A stretch of 25,813 nt of DNA from Prevotellaceae bacterium UBA5903 (GTDB taxonomy: Bacteria; Bacteroidota; Bacteroidia; Bacteroidales; Bacteroidaceae). The notes below the pieces were generated by a model. It worked only from the letters and a program-made list of their open reading frames with translations, ran no database searches and was not told the origin of the DNA. This document shows, piece by piece, positions 1 to 7,373 of the stretch. Made by a program: the position numbers and the translations under genes. How positions within the stretch are numbered: position 1 is the stretch's first letter; every line of letters begins with the position of its first letter. The stretch is from NCBI GenBank assembly GCA_002431845.1, contig DJEH01000154.1:1-25813 (forward strand), in the 5' to 3' direction.

Positions 1-159
1 TTCTTCCCATTTGGCGACAACATTGAACGCGCCCACAAAAGTGGTGTTCAGTATGTTGCCCAAGCAGGTGGTAGTGTCCGCGACGACCATGTAATTGCTA
101 CATGCAACAAGTATGGCATGGCCATGGCATTCACTGGTATTCGCCTATTCCACCATTAA
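1..159 (+). CDS. purH: Bifunctional AICAR transformylase/IMP cyclohydrolase PurH, C-terminal end (partial)
   Basis: Only the last 52 codons and the stop are inside the window; the gene starts upstream. The reading frame gives FPFGDNIERAHKSGV, then AQAGGSVRDDHVI and AFTGIRLFHH at the C-terminus. This matches the end of PurH, where a PGGS-RDDEVI block and a terminal FTG-RHF-H are typical. PurH performs the last two steps of de novo IMP synthesis: formyl transfer to AICAR, which is this C-terminal domain, and closure of the purine ring. A 17-bp perfect inverted repeat begins 14 bases after the stop and probably ends the transcript. The identification rests on the conserved end of the protein only. 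Confidence 0.9.
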   Translation, partial: FFPFGDNIERAHKSGVQYVAQAGGSVRDDHVIATCNKYGMAMAFTGIRLFHH

Positions 160-172
160 TTTATAAAATAAC

Positions 173-224
173 AGATTGTTTGGTACTTTTGCATTTAGAA
201 CAACCACAAAGTACCAAACAATCT
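173..224. terminator. 17-bp perfect inverted repeat after purH (candidate terminator)
   Basis: Arms 173-189 and 208-224 are perfectly complementary over 17 bp and enclose an 18-nt loop. The position, 14 bases after the purH stop, suggests transcription termination. No T-run follows the right arm, so it is not a textbook intrinsic terminator; it could also be a transcript-end stabilising hairpin. Confidence 0.5.
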
Positions 225-245
225 ATACAAACTCTTAAGTATGTT

Positions 246-293
246 TTCAATATTTATATAATCGTATGCTAACTTTTTAATATAAATATTGAA
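246..293. repeat. AT-rich inverted repeat upstream of the small basic ORF
   Basis: Arms 246-259 and 280-293 are 14-bp perfect complements, almost entirely A and T. The loop holds TAACTTTT at 270-277, one base off the Bacteroidota -7 consensus TAnnTTTG. The repeat lies 26 bases before the start at 320, so it could be an operator around a promoter or only an AT-rich hairpin. Confidence 0.4.
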
Positions 294-319
294 CATTTAC
301 TTATCCAAACAACATCGTT

Positions 320-538
320 ATGACCATTAACAGAAAAGCCTCAGACGAAGAAATAACACAGGCCATGATGGTGGGCATCACCTTTAAGGGAGCCAAACTT
401 AAAAAAGGCACCAATGAGCCAAAAATCAAGACTAAGGCTAAAAAGAAAACCTACATCACAGGATTACATGGTTCTGGTTCCGCTAAGAAAAAGGCCGAAA
501 TACGTCAGCGCAGGGCCAACAGACACAAGAACAAATAA
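320..538 (+). CDS. Small very basic protein of unknown function (72 aa)
   Basis: I do not recognise this protein. It has 21 Lys or Arg among 72 residues and only 5 acidic residues, so it is strongly cationic. Lysine clusters lie around residues 23-40 and 54-57, and the tail is Arg-rich (RQRRANRHKNK). There is no signal peptide, transmembrane segment or Cys motif. The composition fits nucleic-acid or ribosome association, which is inference from charge only. It stands alone between purH and tsaB, preceded by an AT-rich inverted repeat. No Shine-Dalgarno is visible, which is normal in Bacteroidota. The ORF fills the gap well and is not shadowed by a better frame, but its short length leaves real doubt. 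Confidence 0.55.
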   Translation: MTINRKASDEEITQAMMVGITFKGAKLKKGTNEPKIKTKAKKKTYITGLHGSGSAKKKAEIRQRRANRHKNK

Positions 539-566
539 GAGAACCATATACTTTATGTTCTCTACG

Positions 567-664
567 AGAGTTTAAACACCTTAAAGCATAAATGACAATG
601 CTCTAAAACACCTTAAATAAGGCTGTAACAAGCAATCATTTTAACTTTAAGGCGCTTAAACTCT
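567..664. repeat. Imperfect 20-bp inverted repeat between the small ORF and tsaB
   Basis: Arms 567-586 and 645-664 match at 18 of 20 positions as inverted copies (core TTTAAACACC-TTAAAG against CTTTAAGGCGCTTAAA). The two mismatches become G-T wobbles only on the minus strand. The spacer also holds a shorter CCTTA/TAAGG inverted repeat at 611-622. The function is unknown; it may separate the upstream gene from the tsaB promoter. Confidence 0.4.
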
Positions 665-695
665 ATTTTTATGCCATTCTTTCAATGATTTTATG

Positions 696-703
696 TAAGT
701 TTG
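696..703 (+). promoter_or_regulatory. Candidate -7 promoter box for tsaB
   Basis: TAAGTTTG fits the Bacteroidota -7 consensus TAnnTTTG exactly. It ends 25 bases before the tsaB ATG, leaving a leader of about 20 nt. No convincing -33 TTTG is seen at the expected distance, so the call rests on the -7 box and its position. Confidence 0.5.
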
Positions 704-728
704 CATATAAAAATACGTTATTGAAATT

Positions 729-1424
729 ATGTCTTGCATACTAAATATTGAAACATCAACCAATGTATGCTCCGTTTCGCTTTCACAAGATGGAGTATGT
801 TTGCACGAGGAAGTAGACTTTCAAGGTCCCTCTCATGCACAAGTTCTAGCAGGTTACGTAAAAGAAGCTGTATCATTTGCCGATAGCCATGCAATTCCCA
901 TCGATGCTGTAGCCGTAAGCAAAGGTCCTGGGTCATACACAGGTTTACGGATTGGTGTGTCCGAAGCCAAAGGTGTTGCCTACGCTCGCGATGCCAAATT
1001 ACTCTCGGTTGAAACGCTCAAGCTCCTAACCGTCCCCGTACTATTAGGACACGACGAACTTCCAGATGATGCACTACTCTGTCCAATGATAGATGCACGA
1101 CGCATGGAAGTATATTGTGCAGTATACGATAGAGCGTTACGCGAGATAGAGCCTACACGTGCCATGGTTATTGATGAAAACTCTTTTAAAGAGCTACTTG
1201 ACAAGCACCCCATCTACTTTATGGGCAATGGAGCTGACAAGTGTACCGACACCATCAAACATCCCAATGCACACTTTATAACGGGCATTGTGCCAAGAGC
1301 CAAAAACATGATACCCCTTGCCGAAAAAGCAATGGCATGCGAGCAATTTGAAGATGTGGCATACTTTGAGCCATTCTATCTAAAAGAATTTGTTGCAACC
1401 AAAAGCAAAAACCATCTTATTTAA
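729..1424 (+). CDS. tsaB: tRNA threonylcarbamoyladenosine biosynthesis protein TsaB
   Basis: TsaB is the inactive-paralogue partner of TsaD in the complex that puts threonylcarbamoyl on A37 of ANN-decoding tRNAs. The 231-aa length is normal for the family. The N-terminus has the ASKHA-fold start (ILNIETSTNVCSVSL), and residues 66-76 carry the family signature GPGSYTGLRIG, followed by a helix starting VSEAKGVAYA. The start at 729 places this N-terminal strand at residue 4, as expected. A -7 promoter box lies 25 bases upstream. The next gene begins 135 bases downstream on the same strand. TsaD, TsaC and TsaE are not in the window. Confidence 0.93.
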   Translation: MSCILNIETSTNVCSVSLSQDGVCLHEEVDFQGPSHAQVLAGYVKEAVSFADSHAIPIDAVAVSKGPGSYTGLRIGVSEAKGVAYARDAKLLSVETLKLLTVPVLLGHDELPDDALLCPMIDARRMEVYCAVYDRALREIEPTRAMVIDENSFKELLDKHPIYFMGNGADKCTDTIKHPNAHFITGIVPRAKNMIPLAEKAMACEQFEDVAYFEPFYLKEFVATKSKNHLI

Positions 1425-1559
1425 GAGCTCATTCTATCTGATTTTTTAATTGTATTAAGACATAAAGAAGAATGCAAGCAAGAGCCAACATCAAGAAATC
1501 TACAAAACACGATTTGCATGCCAACTCGCACTTGCGCCTCAACCTCTACCCATTAATTA

Positions 1560-2207
1560 ATGACAGAAAACAACTCTTTTGAATACACAATGCCCCACCC
1601 CCAAAGTGAGGAAAAAAACGAATACAACACCACACGCGAAAAACTAAAACTGCCTGAATACGGCCGTTTGGTTCAAAACATGGTGGAGTATGCGCTAAAG
1701 ATTGAAGACCGCAATGAGCGACAAGCCTATGCCGAAGCCATCGTAGACGTAATGATAGGCTTAAACCCCAAGATGAAAGATGTGCCCGATTTTCAGCACA
1801 AAATTTGGGATCATTTGGCATATATTGCCGACTACAAGTTAGACATTGACTACCCCTTCGAAATTACAGAGCATAAAGGCATAGGTTTTAAACCAGAGCG
1901 CCTTTCCTATCCTAAAAGTAGCATCAGATTTAGACACTATGGCCGTTTGATAGAAAAGGCTATTAGCGAACTCAAAGATATGCCTGATGGACAAGAAAAG
2001 GAGGCTTTCATACGCCTAGTAGCCAATCGCATGAAGCGCAATCTTGCAGACTGGAAAGGTGATGGTGTACAAGACTCTAAGGTGGCTCGCGACATAGCCT
2101 TCTATACCGAAGGCAAAGTGCAACCCAACTTCTCTACCCCAGGAGAAGAACTAATGACCATTGGTGAAAATCGTTTCAGAACTAGAAAGAATAAAGGTTT
2201 CTTTTAA
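1560..2207 (+). CDS. DUF4290 domain-containing protein
   Basis: This 215-aa soluble protein matches the Bacteroidota-specific DUF4290 family. The recognisable stretch is LPEYGRLVQNMVEYAL, followed by a conserved block near residues 50-105 that includes an NPKMKD segment and IWDHLAYIADYKLDIDYPFE. It has no signal peptide or transmembrane segment, and its biochemical role is not known. In Bacteroidales this gene commonly sits just upstream of murA and rimM, as here, which supports the identification and suggests a housekeeping role. The C-terminal 15 residues are basic. It is 115 bases from murA on the same strand, with no terminator between them. Confidence 0.85.
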   Translation: MTENNSFEYTMPHPQSEEKNEYNTTREKLKLPEYGRLVQNMVEYALKIEDRNERQAYAEAIVDVMIGLNPKMKDVPDFQHKIWDHLAYIADYKLDIDYPFEITEHKGIGFKPERLSYPKSSIRFRHYGRLIEKAISELKDMPDGQEKEAFIRLVANRMKRNLADWKGDGVQDSKVARDIAFYTEGKVQPNFSTPGEELMTIGENRFRTRKNKGFF

Positions 2208-2322
2208 TTTTTGATTGAGTCTCATTACGAAATAAAAAGTGGTTTTTAAGCTACAAATAGAGACAAATGCGTCACGTTCTGAGCATATAAAAAAGATTGA
2301 TTAAAACACTAAATCCCATTAA

Positions 2323-3630
2323 ATGAGTACGTTTATCATTGAAGGCGGACACCGACTAAAAGGCGAAATAACTCCCCAAGGAGCAAAAAACGAAGCTTTA
2401 CAGGTAATTTGTGCCACGCTATTAACCCAAGAGGAGGTTCGTATTCAAAACATCCCTAATATATTAGATGTGAACAACCTCATTGCACTTCTTGAAGAAA
2501 TGGGAGTGTCTACGAAATGGAATGGCGAAGGTGATTGCTCGTTTTGTGCCGCCAACATCAACCTTGACTATCTGCGTAGCAATGAGTTTCTTGAAAAGTG
2601 TTCCAGACTACGCGGTTCGGTGCTGCTCATAGGTCCACTTACAGCAAGGTTCGGAACTGCAACCATAGCCAAGCCTGGTGGCGACAAAATTGGTCGCCGA
2701 CGTCTTGATACCCACTTTTATGGATTACAAAAATTAGGTGCTCGTTTCTTCTACGATGAAGATGCTGGTACCTACCACATTGAGGCCCAAAAACTTAAAG
2801 GCACTTACATGCTACTTGATGAGGCTTCAATTACCGGAACCGCCAACATTATCATGGCAGCAGTACTTGCCAAAGGTACCACCACCATTTACAATGCTGC
2901 ATGCGAACCCTATATCCAACAATTGTGTCATTTGCTCAATCAGATGGGGGCACGCATATCGGGCATTGCCTCAAACCTTATCACCATAGTAGGCGTAGAA
3001 AGCTTACACAAGGCCACGCATCGCATTCTACCTGATATGATAGAAATAGGTTCGTTTATCGGCATGGGAGCAATGGTTGGCGATGGACTTATCATTCGTC
3101 AAGCAGGTGTGAAGCAATTAGGAATTATTCCTGAAGCCTTCAGACGCTTAGGCATTAAGTTATACATTAAAGGCGACGACATCCTTATACCCGCACAAAA
3201 GCACTATCAGATAGAATCATTTATCGATGGTTCGTTTATGACGCTTGCAGATGCACCATGGCCAGGTCTCACCCCCGACCTCTTGAGTGTGCTAATTGTG
3301 GTAGCCACGCAAGCACGCGGCACCGTGTTGTTCCATCAAAAGATGTTTGAAAGCCGACTTTTCTTTGTAGACAAACTCATTGACATGGGGGCGCAAATCA
3401 TTTTGTGCGACCCTCATCGTGCCGTGGTTGTAGGTCACGACCATAAAATTAGATTGCGCGGTCGGCGTATGGTTTCGCCCGATATCCGTGCAGGCATTGC
3501 GCTTCTTATTGCAGCATTGAGTGCCGACGGCACAAGTCGAATTGACAATGTAGAACAAATCGACAGAGGATACGAACGCATAGAAGAGCGTCTTAACGCA
3601 TTAGGAGCACACATTCAACGCATAAAATGA
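2323..3630 (+). CDS. murA: UDP-N-acetylglucosamine 1-carboxyvinyltransferase MurA (Cys-to-Asp type)
   Basis: MurA transfers enolpyruvate from PEP to UDP-GlcNAc, the first committed step of peptidoglycan synthesis, in the cytoplasm. The 435-aa length is slightly above the 419 aa of E. coli MurA. K22-N23 (AKNEAL) match the substrate-binding Lys-Asn pair. D319 in PGLTPD matches the catalytic Asp305 of E. coli. The active-site loop reads PGGDKIGRRRLD at residues 118-129, so Asp121 stands where E. coli has Cys115, the residue fosfomycin alkylates. Asp at this site is known to be active and fosfomycin-insensitive in other bacteria. The gene lies in the DUF4290-murA-rimM-dxr-rseP run, 42 bases before rimM. 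Confidence 0.96.
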   Translation: MSTFIIEGGHRLKGEITPQGAKNEALQVICATLLTQEEVRIQNIPNILDVNNLIALLEEMGVSTKWNGEGDCSFCAANINLDYLRSNEFLEKCSRLRGSVLLIGPLTARFGTATIAKPGGDKIGRRRLDTHFYGLQKLGARFFYDEDAGTYHIEAQKLKGTYMLLDEASITGTANIIMAAVLAKGTTTIYNAACEPYIQQLCHLLNQMGARISGIASNLITIVGVESLHKATHRILPDMIEIGSFIGMGAMVGDGLIIRQAGVKQLGIIPEAFRRLGIKLYIKGDDILIPAQKHYQIESFIDGSFMTLADAPWPGLTPDLLSVLIVVATQARGTVLFHQKMFESRLFFVDKLIDMGAQIILCDPHRAVVVGHDHKIRLRGRRMVSPDIRAGIALLIAALSADGTSRIDNVEQIDRGYERIEERLNALGAHIQRIK

Positions 3631-3672
3631 TAGTGCATAAAGCCAAACTTTATCAACACAAAATAGCAAATT

Positions 3673-4215
3673 ATGATCCGAAACGACGAAGTCTTTAAAA
3701 TAGGGTATATTACCAAGCATCGTGGTCTACGAGGCGAAGTTGAAATGTCGTTTACCGATGATTGCTTCGACACTGGTAGCGCCGACTACCTTGTTCTCGA
3801 CATGGATGGCATCTTTGTACCATTCTTTTGGGAAGAATATAGTTTTAAAAATAACGACACTGCCATACTTAAGTTCGAAGACATTGAAAACGAGCAGCAA
3901 GCCCGCAAACTCGTAGGGCATGTTGTGTATTACCCCAAAGATCATTTAGCAGAAACCAATGCAGACGAGGCTACTATGCTCTCATCGTATAAAGCTCTTA
4001 CAGGTTTTAGCGTTTCGGACCAAGAGGGCAAGCCTTTAGGCACAATTTTGCAAGTTGATGATACTTCATCCAACATTCTTCTCACCATCAAAAACGAGGA
4101 TGGAACAGAGGTAATGGTGCCTTTTCACAATGACTTTCTGCTACATTTCGACCTCCGTGAGCGCACCCTTCAACTTCACCTCCCCGAAGGACTTTTAGAT
4201 TTAAACCAAGCATAA
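3673..4215 (+). CDS. rimM: Ribosome maturation factor RimM
   Basis: RimM binds ribosomal protein uS19 and assists maturation of the 30S head. The protein is 180 aa, in the usual range. The N-terminal beta-barrel domain starts with the typical IGYITKHRGLRGEVEM (residues 11-26). A linker follows, then the C-terminal PRC-barrel domain with LTGFSVSDQEGKPLGTILQV and a closing VMVPFHNDFLL. In many bacteria rimM sits with trmD and rpsP; here it sits between murA and dxr, an arrangement common in Bacteroidales. The gap to dxr is 19 bases and no promoter or terminator is visible, so co-transcription is likely. Confidence 0.94.
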   Translation: MIRNDEVFKIGYITKHRGLRGEVEMSFTDDCFDTGSADYLVLDMDGIFVPFFWEEYSFKNNDTAILKFEDIENEQQARKLVGHVVYYPKDHLAETNADEATMLSSYKALTGFSVSDQEGKPLGTILQVDDTSSNILLTIKNEDGTEVMVPFHNDFLLHFDLRERTLQLHLPEGLLDLNQA

Positions 4216-4234
4216 ACATCTCTCCTATAACAAG

Positions 4235-5383
4235 ATGAAAAAAATAGCCATTCTCGGCTCTACAGGGTCTATTGGCAAACAGGCTCTTGACGTTATAAAG
4301 CAACATCCCGACCAATTTGAAGCACACGTATTAACAGCTGGCAACAATGCAGAGCTCTTAATAGAGCAAGCCATTGAGTTTCAGCCAGATAGCGTAGTTA
4401 TAGCCAACGAAAGCAAATACGACCTCGTATCGGCTGCACTTCAAAACTATCCGATAAAGGTTTATGCCGGAAGCGAAGCTCTATGTCAAGTTGTTGAAAG
4501 CAAAGCCATTGACATAGTACTCACTGCAATGGTGGGATTTGCAGGTCTGCGCCCAACCATTGCAGCCATCAAAGCGCACAAGACATTGGCACTTGCCAAC
4601 AAGGAAACGCTAGTTGTGGCTGGTAGCATCATCCAAAAACTATGCTTTGAAAACAAAGTGCCCATTCTACCCGTAGACAGCGAGCATTCTGCCATATTTC
4701 AATGTCTCAACGGCGAGCAATACAACCGCATACAGCGCATATTGCTCACAGCCTCTGGCGGGCCATTTCGAAAAATGTCTAAAGAACAACTTGAAAGCGT
4801 TACACCAGAACAAGCACTCAAACATCCCAATTGGAAGATGGGAGCTAAAATTACCATCGACTCTGCTAGCATGATGAATAAGGGTTTTGAAATGATTGAG
4901 GCACATTGGCTTTACAACGTGGCGCCCAAAGACATTCAAGTGGTTGTTCATCCCGAAAGCGTTATACACTCGGCCGTAGAGTTTGAAGATGGTGCAGTCA
5001 TTGCACAACTCGGCACTCCCGATATGCGTCTGCCCATACAGTATGCATTCAGTTTCCCAAAGCGTTTACCACTTCAAACCGAACGACTCAACCTGTTCAA
5101 GTTACAATCACTTCATTTTGAAGAAGCCGATACTATGCGCTTTCCATGTTTGCGCTTGGCTTACGAGGCCATCGAGCAAGGTGGCAACATGCCATGCATT
5201 CTTAACGCAGCAGGCGAAATAACCAATTTGGCCTTCCGTAACAAGCAAATTGGATTTATGGACATGCCCAAGTTTATTGAGAAAGCCATGAGCGAGGCGC
5301 AATTTATTGCCGCTCCCACCCTTGACGACCTATTTGCTACCGACAAAGCAGTTAGAGAACTCACTCAAAGCTATATAGGCTAA
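4235..5383 (+). CDS. dxr: 1-deoxy-D-xylulose 5-phosphate reductoisomerase
   Basis: Dxr converts DXP to 2-C-methyl-D-erythritol 4-phosphate, the second step of the MEP isoprenoid pathway, using NADPH and a divalent metal. The 382-aa length fits. The NADPH-binding turn GSTGSIG is at residues 8-14 and ANKETL at 121-126. Metal and substrate residues lie in PVDSEH (D148, E150) and in the ASMMNKGFEMIEAHWL block (residues 211-226, with N215, K216 and E219). VVHPESVIHS follows near residue 237. Dxr is the known target of fosmidomycin. The gene starts 19 bases after rimM and is followed by rseP after 61 bases, a pairing frequent in bacteria. Confidence 0.97.
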   Translation: MKKIAILGSTGSIGKQALDVIKQHPDQFEAHVLTAGNNAELLIEQAIEFQPDSVVIANESKYDLVSAALQNYPIKVYAGSEALCQVVESKAIDIVLTAMVGFAGLRPTIAAIKAHKTLALANKETLVVAGSIIQKLCFENKVPILPVDSEHSAIFQCLNGEQYNRIQRILLTASGGPFRKMSKEQLESVTPEQALKHPNWKMGAKITIDSASMMNKGFEMIEAHWLYNVAPKDIQVVVHPESVIHSAVEFEDGAVIAQLGTPDMRLPIQYAFSFPKRLPLQTERLNLFKLQSLHFEEADTMRFPCLRLAYEAIEQGGNMPCILNAAGEITNLAFRNKQIGFMDMPKFIEKAMSEAQFIAAPTLDDLFATDKAVRELTQSYIG

Positions 5384-5444
5384 TTTCTCTCCAACTCTAT
5401 TCTGAAACATATTTTTAATCACATATCATAACACTTCATCAACA

Positions 5445-6815
5445 GTGGAAGTATTCTTAATCAGAGCATTACAGCTCATACTCTGCTTTTCGTTACTCAT
5501 TATTCTGCACGAAGGCGGACACTTTTTCTTTGCTAAACTCTTTAAGGTGCGCGTTGAAAAATTCTGCTTATTTTTTGATCCTTGGTTTACGCTTTTAAAG
5601 TTCAAACCCAAAAAGAGTGATACCACCTACTGCCTTGGATGGCTCCCTCTTGGAGGCTATGTAAAGATATCAGGAATGATAGACGAGTCGATGGATAAAG
5701 AGCAAATGAAACAGCCCATAAAGCCATGGGAGTTTAGAGCTAAACCCGCATGGCAGCGTCTGTTCATCATGATAGGTGGTGTATTGGTAAACTTCATTAC
5801 AGCTCTTGTTATCTACTCTGCCGTGCTCTTTACATGGGGCGAAACCTATGTGCCTATACGCAACATGAGCAATGGATTTAAATTTAGCGAGCAAGCTCAA
5901 CGTTTAGGCTTTCGCGATGGCGACATACTTATTAGCACCGACAACAAGACCTATAAGCAGTTTGATGCCAACATCTATCGCGACCTAAGCGAAGCGCATC
6001 GTGCCATAGTGATACGCGGAAACAAAACAGTTGAAATAGCCATGCCAGGCAATCTCAATATGCTTGACATGATAAAGCAACAACCACGCTTTATCGAACC
6101 TTTAGTCCCTTCTAAGGTAGATAGTGTTATAGCGGGTAGTGCAGCAGACAAGGCTGGTATCAAAGTTGGCGACCATATAATAGGCTTCAATGGCAAGAAC
6201 TTCACCACTGTCAACGACTTCAACATTGCACGTGGAACGCTCAACGACATGCTTGCAGCGGCATCGCACCAAGATAGCGTAAAACTGCGCAATGCTACAA
6301 TCGTAGTGCAAAGAGCCAATAGCGTACAGACTGATACGCTCCATGCCTTACTGAGTGCCGATTACCAACTTGGCATTGCATGGTATAATCCCATGAAGAG
6401 CGACTACAAGACAGTTACTCAACATTTTAGCCTCATTGAGAGCATACCCGCGGGCATATCGCATGGTTGGAAGGTATTGGTTGGCTACGTAGACGATCTC
6501 AAATACCTATTCACCGCCGATGGAGCTAAAAGTGTAGGTTCGTTTGGTGCTATCGGTAGCCTATTCCCCACCTCATGGGATTGGTGCCGTTTTTGGGAAC
6601 TCACGGCTTTCATATCTCTAATGCTTGCTTTTATGAATATTCTGCCCATTCCTGCGCTTGATGGTGGCCACGTCTTCTTCCTACTCATCGAGATTCTCAC
6701 ACGCCGCAAGCCCAGCGAAAAGGTATTAGAGCGTGCTCAAGTTATCGGTATGAGTCTGTTGCTCTTGCTCATGGCATTTGCCATTTTCAATGACTTCAGA
6801 AACTTTTTATTTTAA
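5445..6815 (+). CDS. rseP: RIP metalloprotease RseP (site-2 protease, GTG start)
   Basis: This is an inner-membrane zinc protease that cuts substrates within the membrane, classically anti-sigma factors in envelope stress. The 456-aa protein has HEGGH at residues 22-26 in the first transmembrane helix (the HExxH zinc motif). The second metal motif LDGGH lies at 405-409 in the penultimate helix, and a final hydrophobic helix follows. A PDZ domain lies around residues 223-262 (AGSAADKAGIKVGDHIIGFNG), and a weaker one precedes it. The start is GTG at 5445. The first in-frame ATG comes after the HExxH motif, so a non-ATG start is required. It is the last gene of the same-strand block before a non-coding island. 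Confidence 0.95.
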   Translation: MEVFLIRALQLILCFSLLIILHEGGHFFFAKLFKVRVEKFCLFFDPWFTLLKFKPKKSDTTYCLGWLPLGGYVKISGMIDESMDKEQMKQPIKPWEFRAKPAWQRLFIMIGGVLVNFITALVIYSAVLFTWGETYVPIRNMSNGFKFSEQAQRLGFRDGDILISTDNKTYKQFDANIYRDLSEAHRAIVIRGNKTVEIAMPGNLNMLDMIKQQPRFIEPLVPSKVDSVIAGSAADKAGIKVGDHIIGFNGKNFTTVNDFNIARGTLNDMLAAASHQDSVKLRNATIVVQRANSVQTDTLHALLSADYQLGIAWYNPMKSDYKTVTQHFSLIESIPAGISHGWKVLVGYVDDLKYLFTADGAKSVGSFGAIGSLFPTSWDWCRFWELTAFISLMLAFMNILPIPALDGGHVFFLLIEILTRRKPSEKVLERAQVIGMSLLLLLMAFAIFNDFRNFLF

Positions 6816-6829
6816 TCCATATACGTGTG

Positions 6830-6862
6830 TATGGACCATTGTTTAAGCCAATGCTCCACATA
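6830..6862. terminator. Imperfect hairpin after rseP (possible transcript end)
   Basis: An imperfect stem starts about 15 bases after the rseP stop: TATGGA and CATTG on the left pair with CAATG and TCCACATA on the right, with small mismatches around a TTTAAGC loop. No T-run follows. It may mark the end of the rseP transcript, but the evidence is weak. Confidence 0.3.
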
Positions 6863-6937
6863 CTGATATACAATAAAAGCAAGGTTAGTTCAAGCCCTAT
6901 AAAACGAGTTTCGAACTGGCCTTCTTTTATTTTCAAA

Positions 6938-7001
6938 TGCTCATGAATCGAAAAAAAACAAACGAACTCTGTCGTAGTCGTTTTTTTTCGATTCATGAGC
7001 A
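6938..7001. repeat. Perfect 22-bp inverted repeat with A8/T8 tracts inside the arms
   Basis: Arms 6938-6959 and 6980-7001 are exact inverted copies over 22 bp, each made of TGCTCATGAATCG plus a run of eight A (or T) and a closing C (or G). The loop of 20 bases contains a further ACGA/TCGT pairing. It could work as a bidirectional terminator between convergent rseP and mscL, as a cruciform, or be a remnant of mobile-element ends. Which of these applies is not shown by the sequence. Confidence 0.75.
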
Positions 7002-7070
7002 CATTACAGTAACACTCTGAAAATCAATAACTTACAAATTATAAAAACAACTTTATTTACCACATTCACA

Positions 7071-7162
7071 TAAGGATACGTATCCTAATACCGTAAGGAT
7101 ACGTATCCTTACACCCTAAGAACACGTATCCTAATACCCTAAGAACACGTATCCTTATGTGC
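7071..7162. repeat. Four tandem 23-bp units built on the palindrome GGATACGTATCC
   Basis: Units start at 7071, 7094, 7117 and 7140, each exactly 23 bp. Units 1 and 2 begin TAAGGATACGTATCC; units 3 and 4 begin TAAGAACACGTATCC. The tails alternate between TAATACCg/c and TTACACCC or TTATGTGC. Unit 2 holds an 18-bp perfect palindrome, and all units share ACGTATCCT. There is no spacer-repeat structure as in CRISPR. The regular spacing of about two helical turns would place palindromic sites on one face of the DNA, which suggests a protein-binding array; that is inference. Confidence 0.8.
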
Positions 7163-7204
7163 TTATAAACGTGTTATAACAATGCTATAACACGTTTATA
7201 AGCA
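7160..7204. repeat. 19-bp stem-loop adjoining the tandem palindromes
   Basis: Arms 7160-7178 and 7186-7204 are perfect complements over 19 bp with a 7-nt loop (ACAATGC). The left arm overlaps the last tandem unit by three bases. No T-run follows. It could be a structured element, a terminator of unusual type, or part of a binding array, since it contains AACGTGTT/AACACGTT, similar to the ACACGT of units 3 and 4. Confidence 0.65.
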
Positions 7205-7373
7205 TAAAAGACACACTGAACAACCTAAAGTGATAAATATAAGATTACACTCCAACCATAAATATGTTAAATTAATTAACATTTCATTTCTATTTGGAGA
7301 TTTTAAAATGTCAATAAAAGTTCACAAAAAAATACTCGCATCCGCTGTATATCACTCTGCTATTGTCCAATCC

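Noticed and set aside
6796..7002. Minus-strand 68-aa ORF overlapping the rseP end
   Set aside because: It runs through a perfect 22-bp inverted repeat and its A8/T8 tracts and has no recognisable protein features.
7071..7162. CRISPR-like array
   Set aside because: The 23-bp units are contiguous, palindromic and have no unique spacers.
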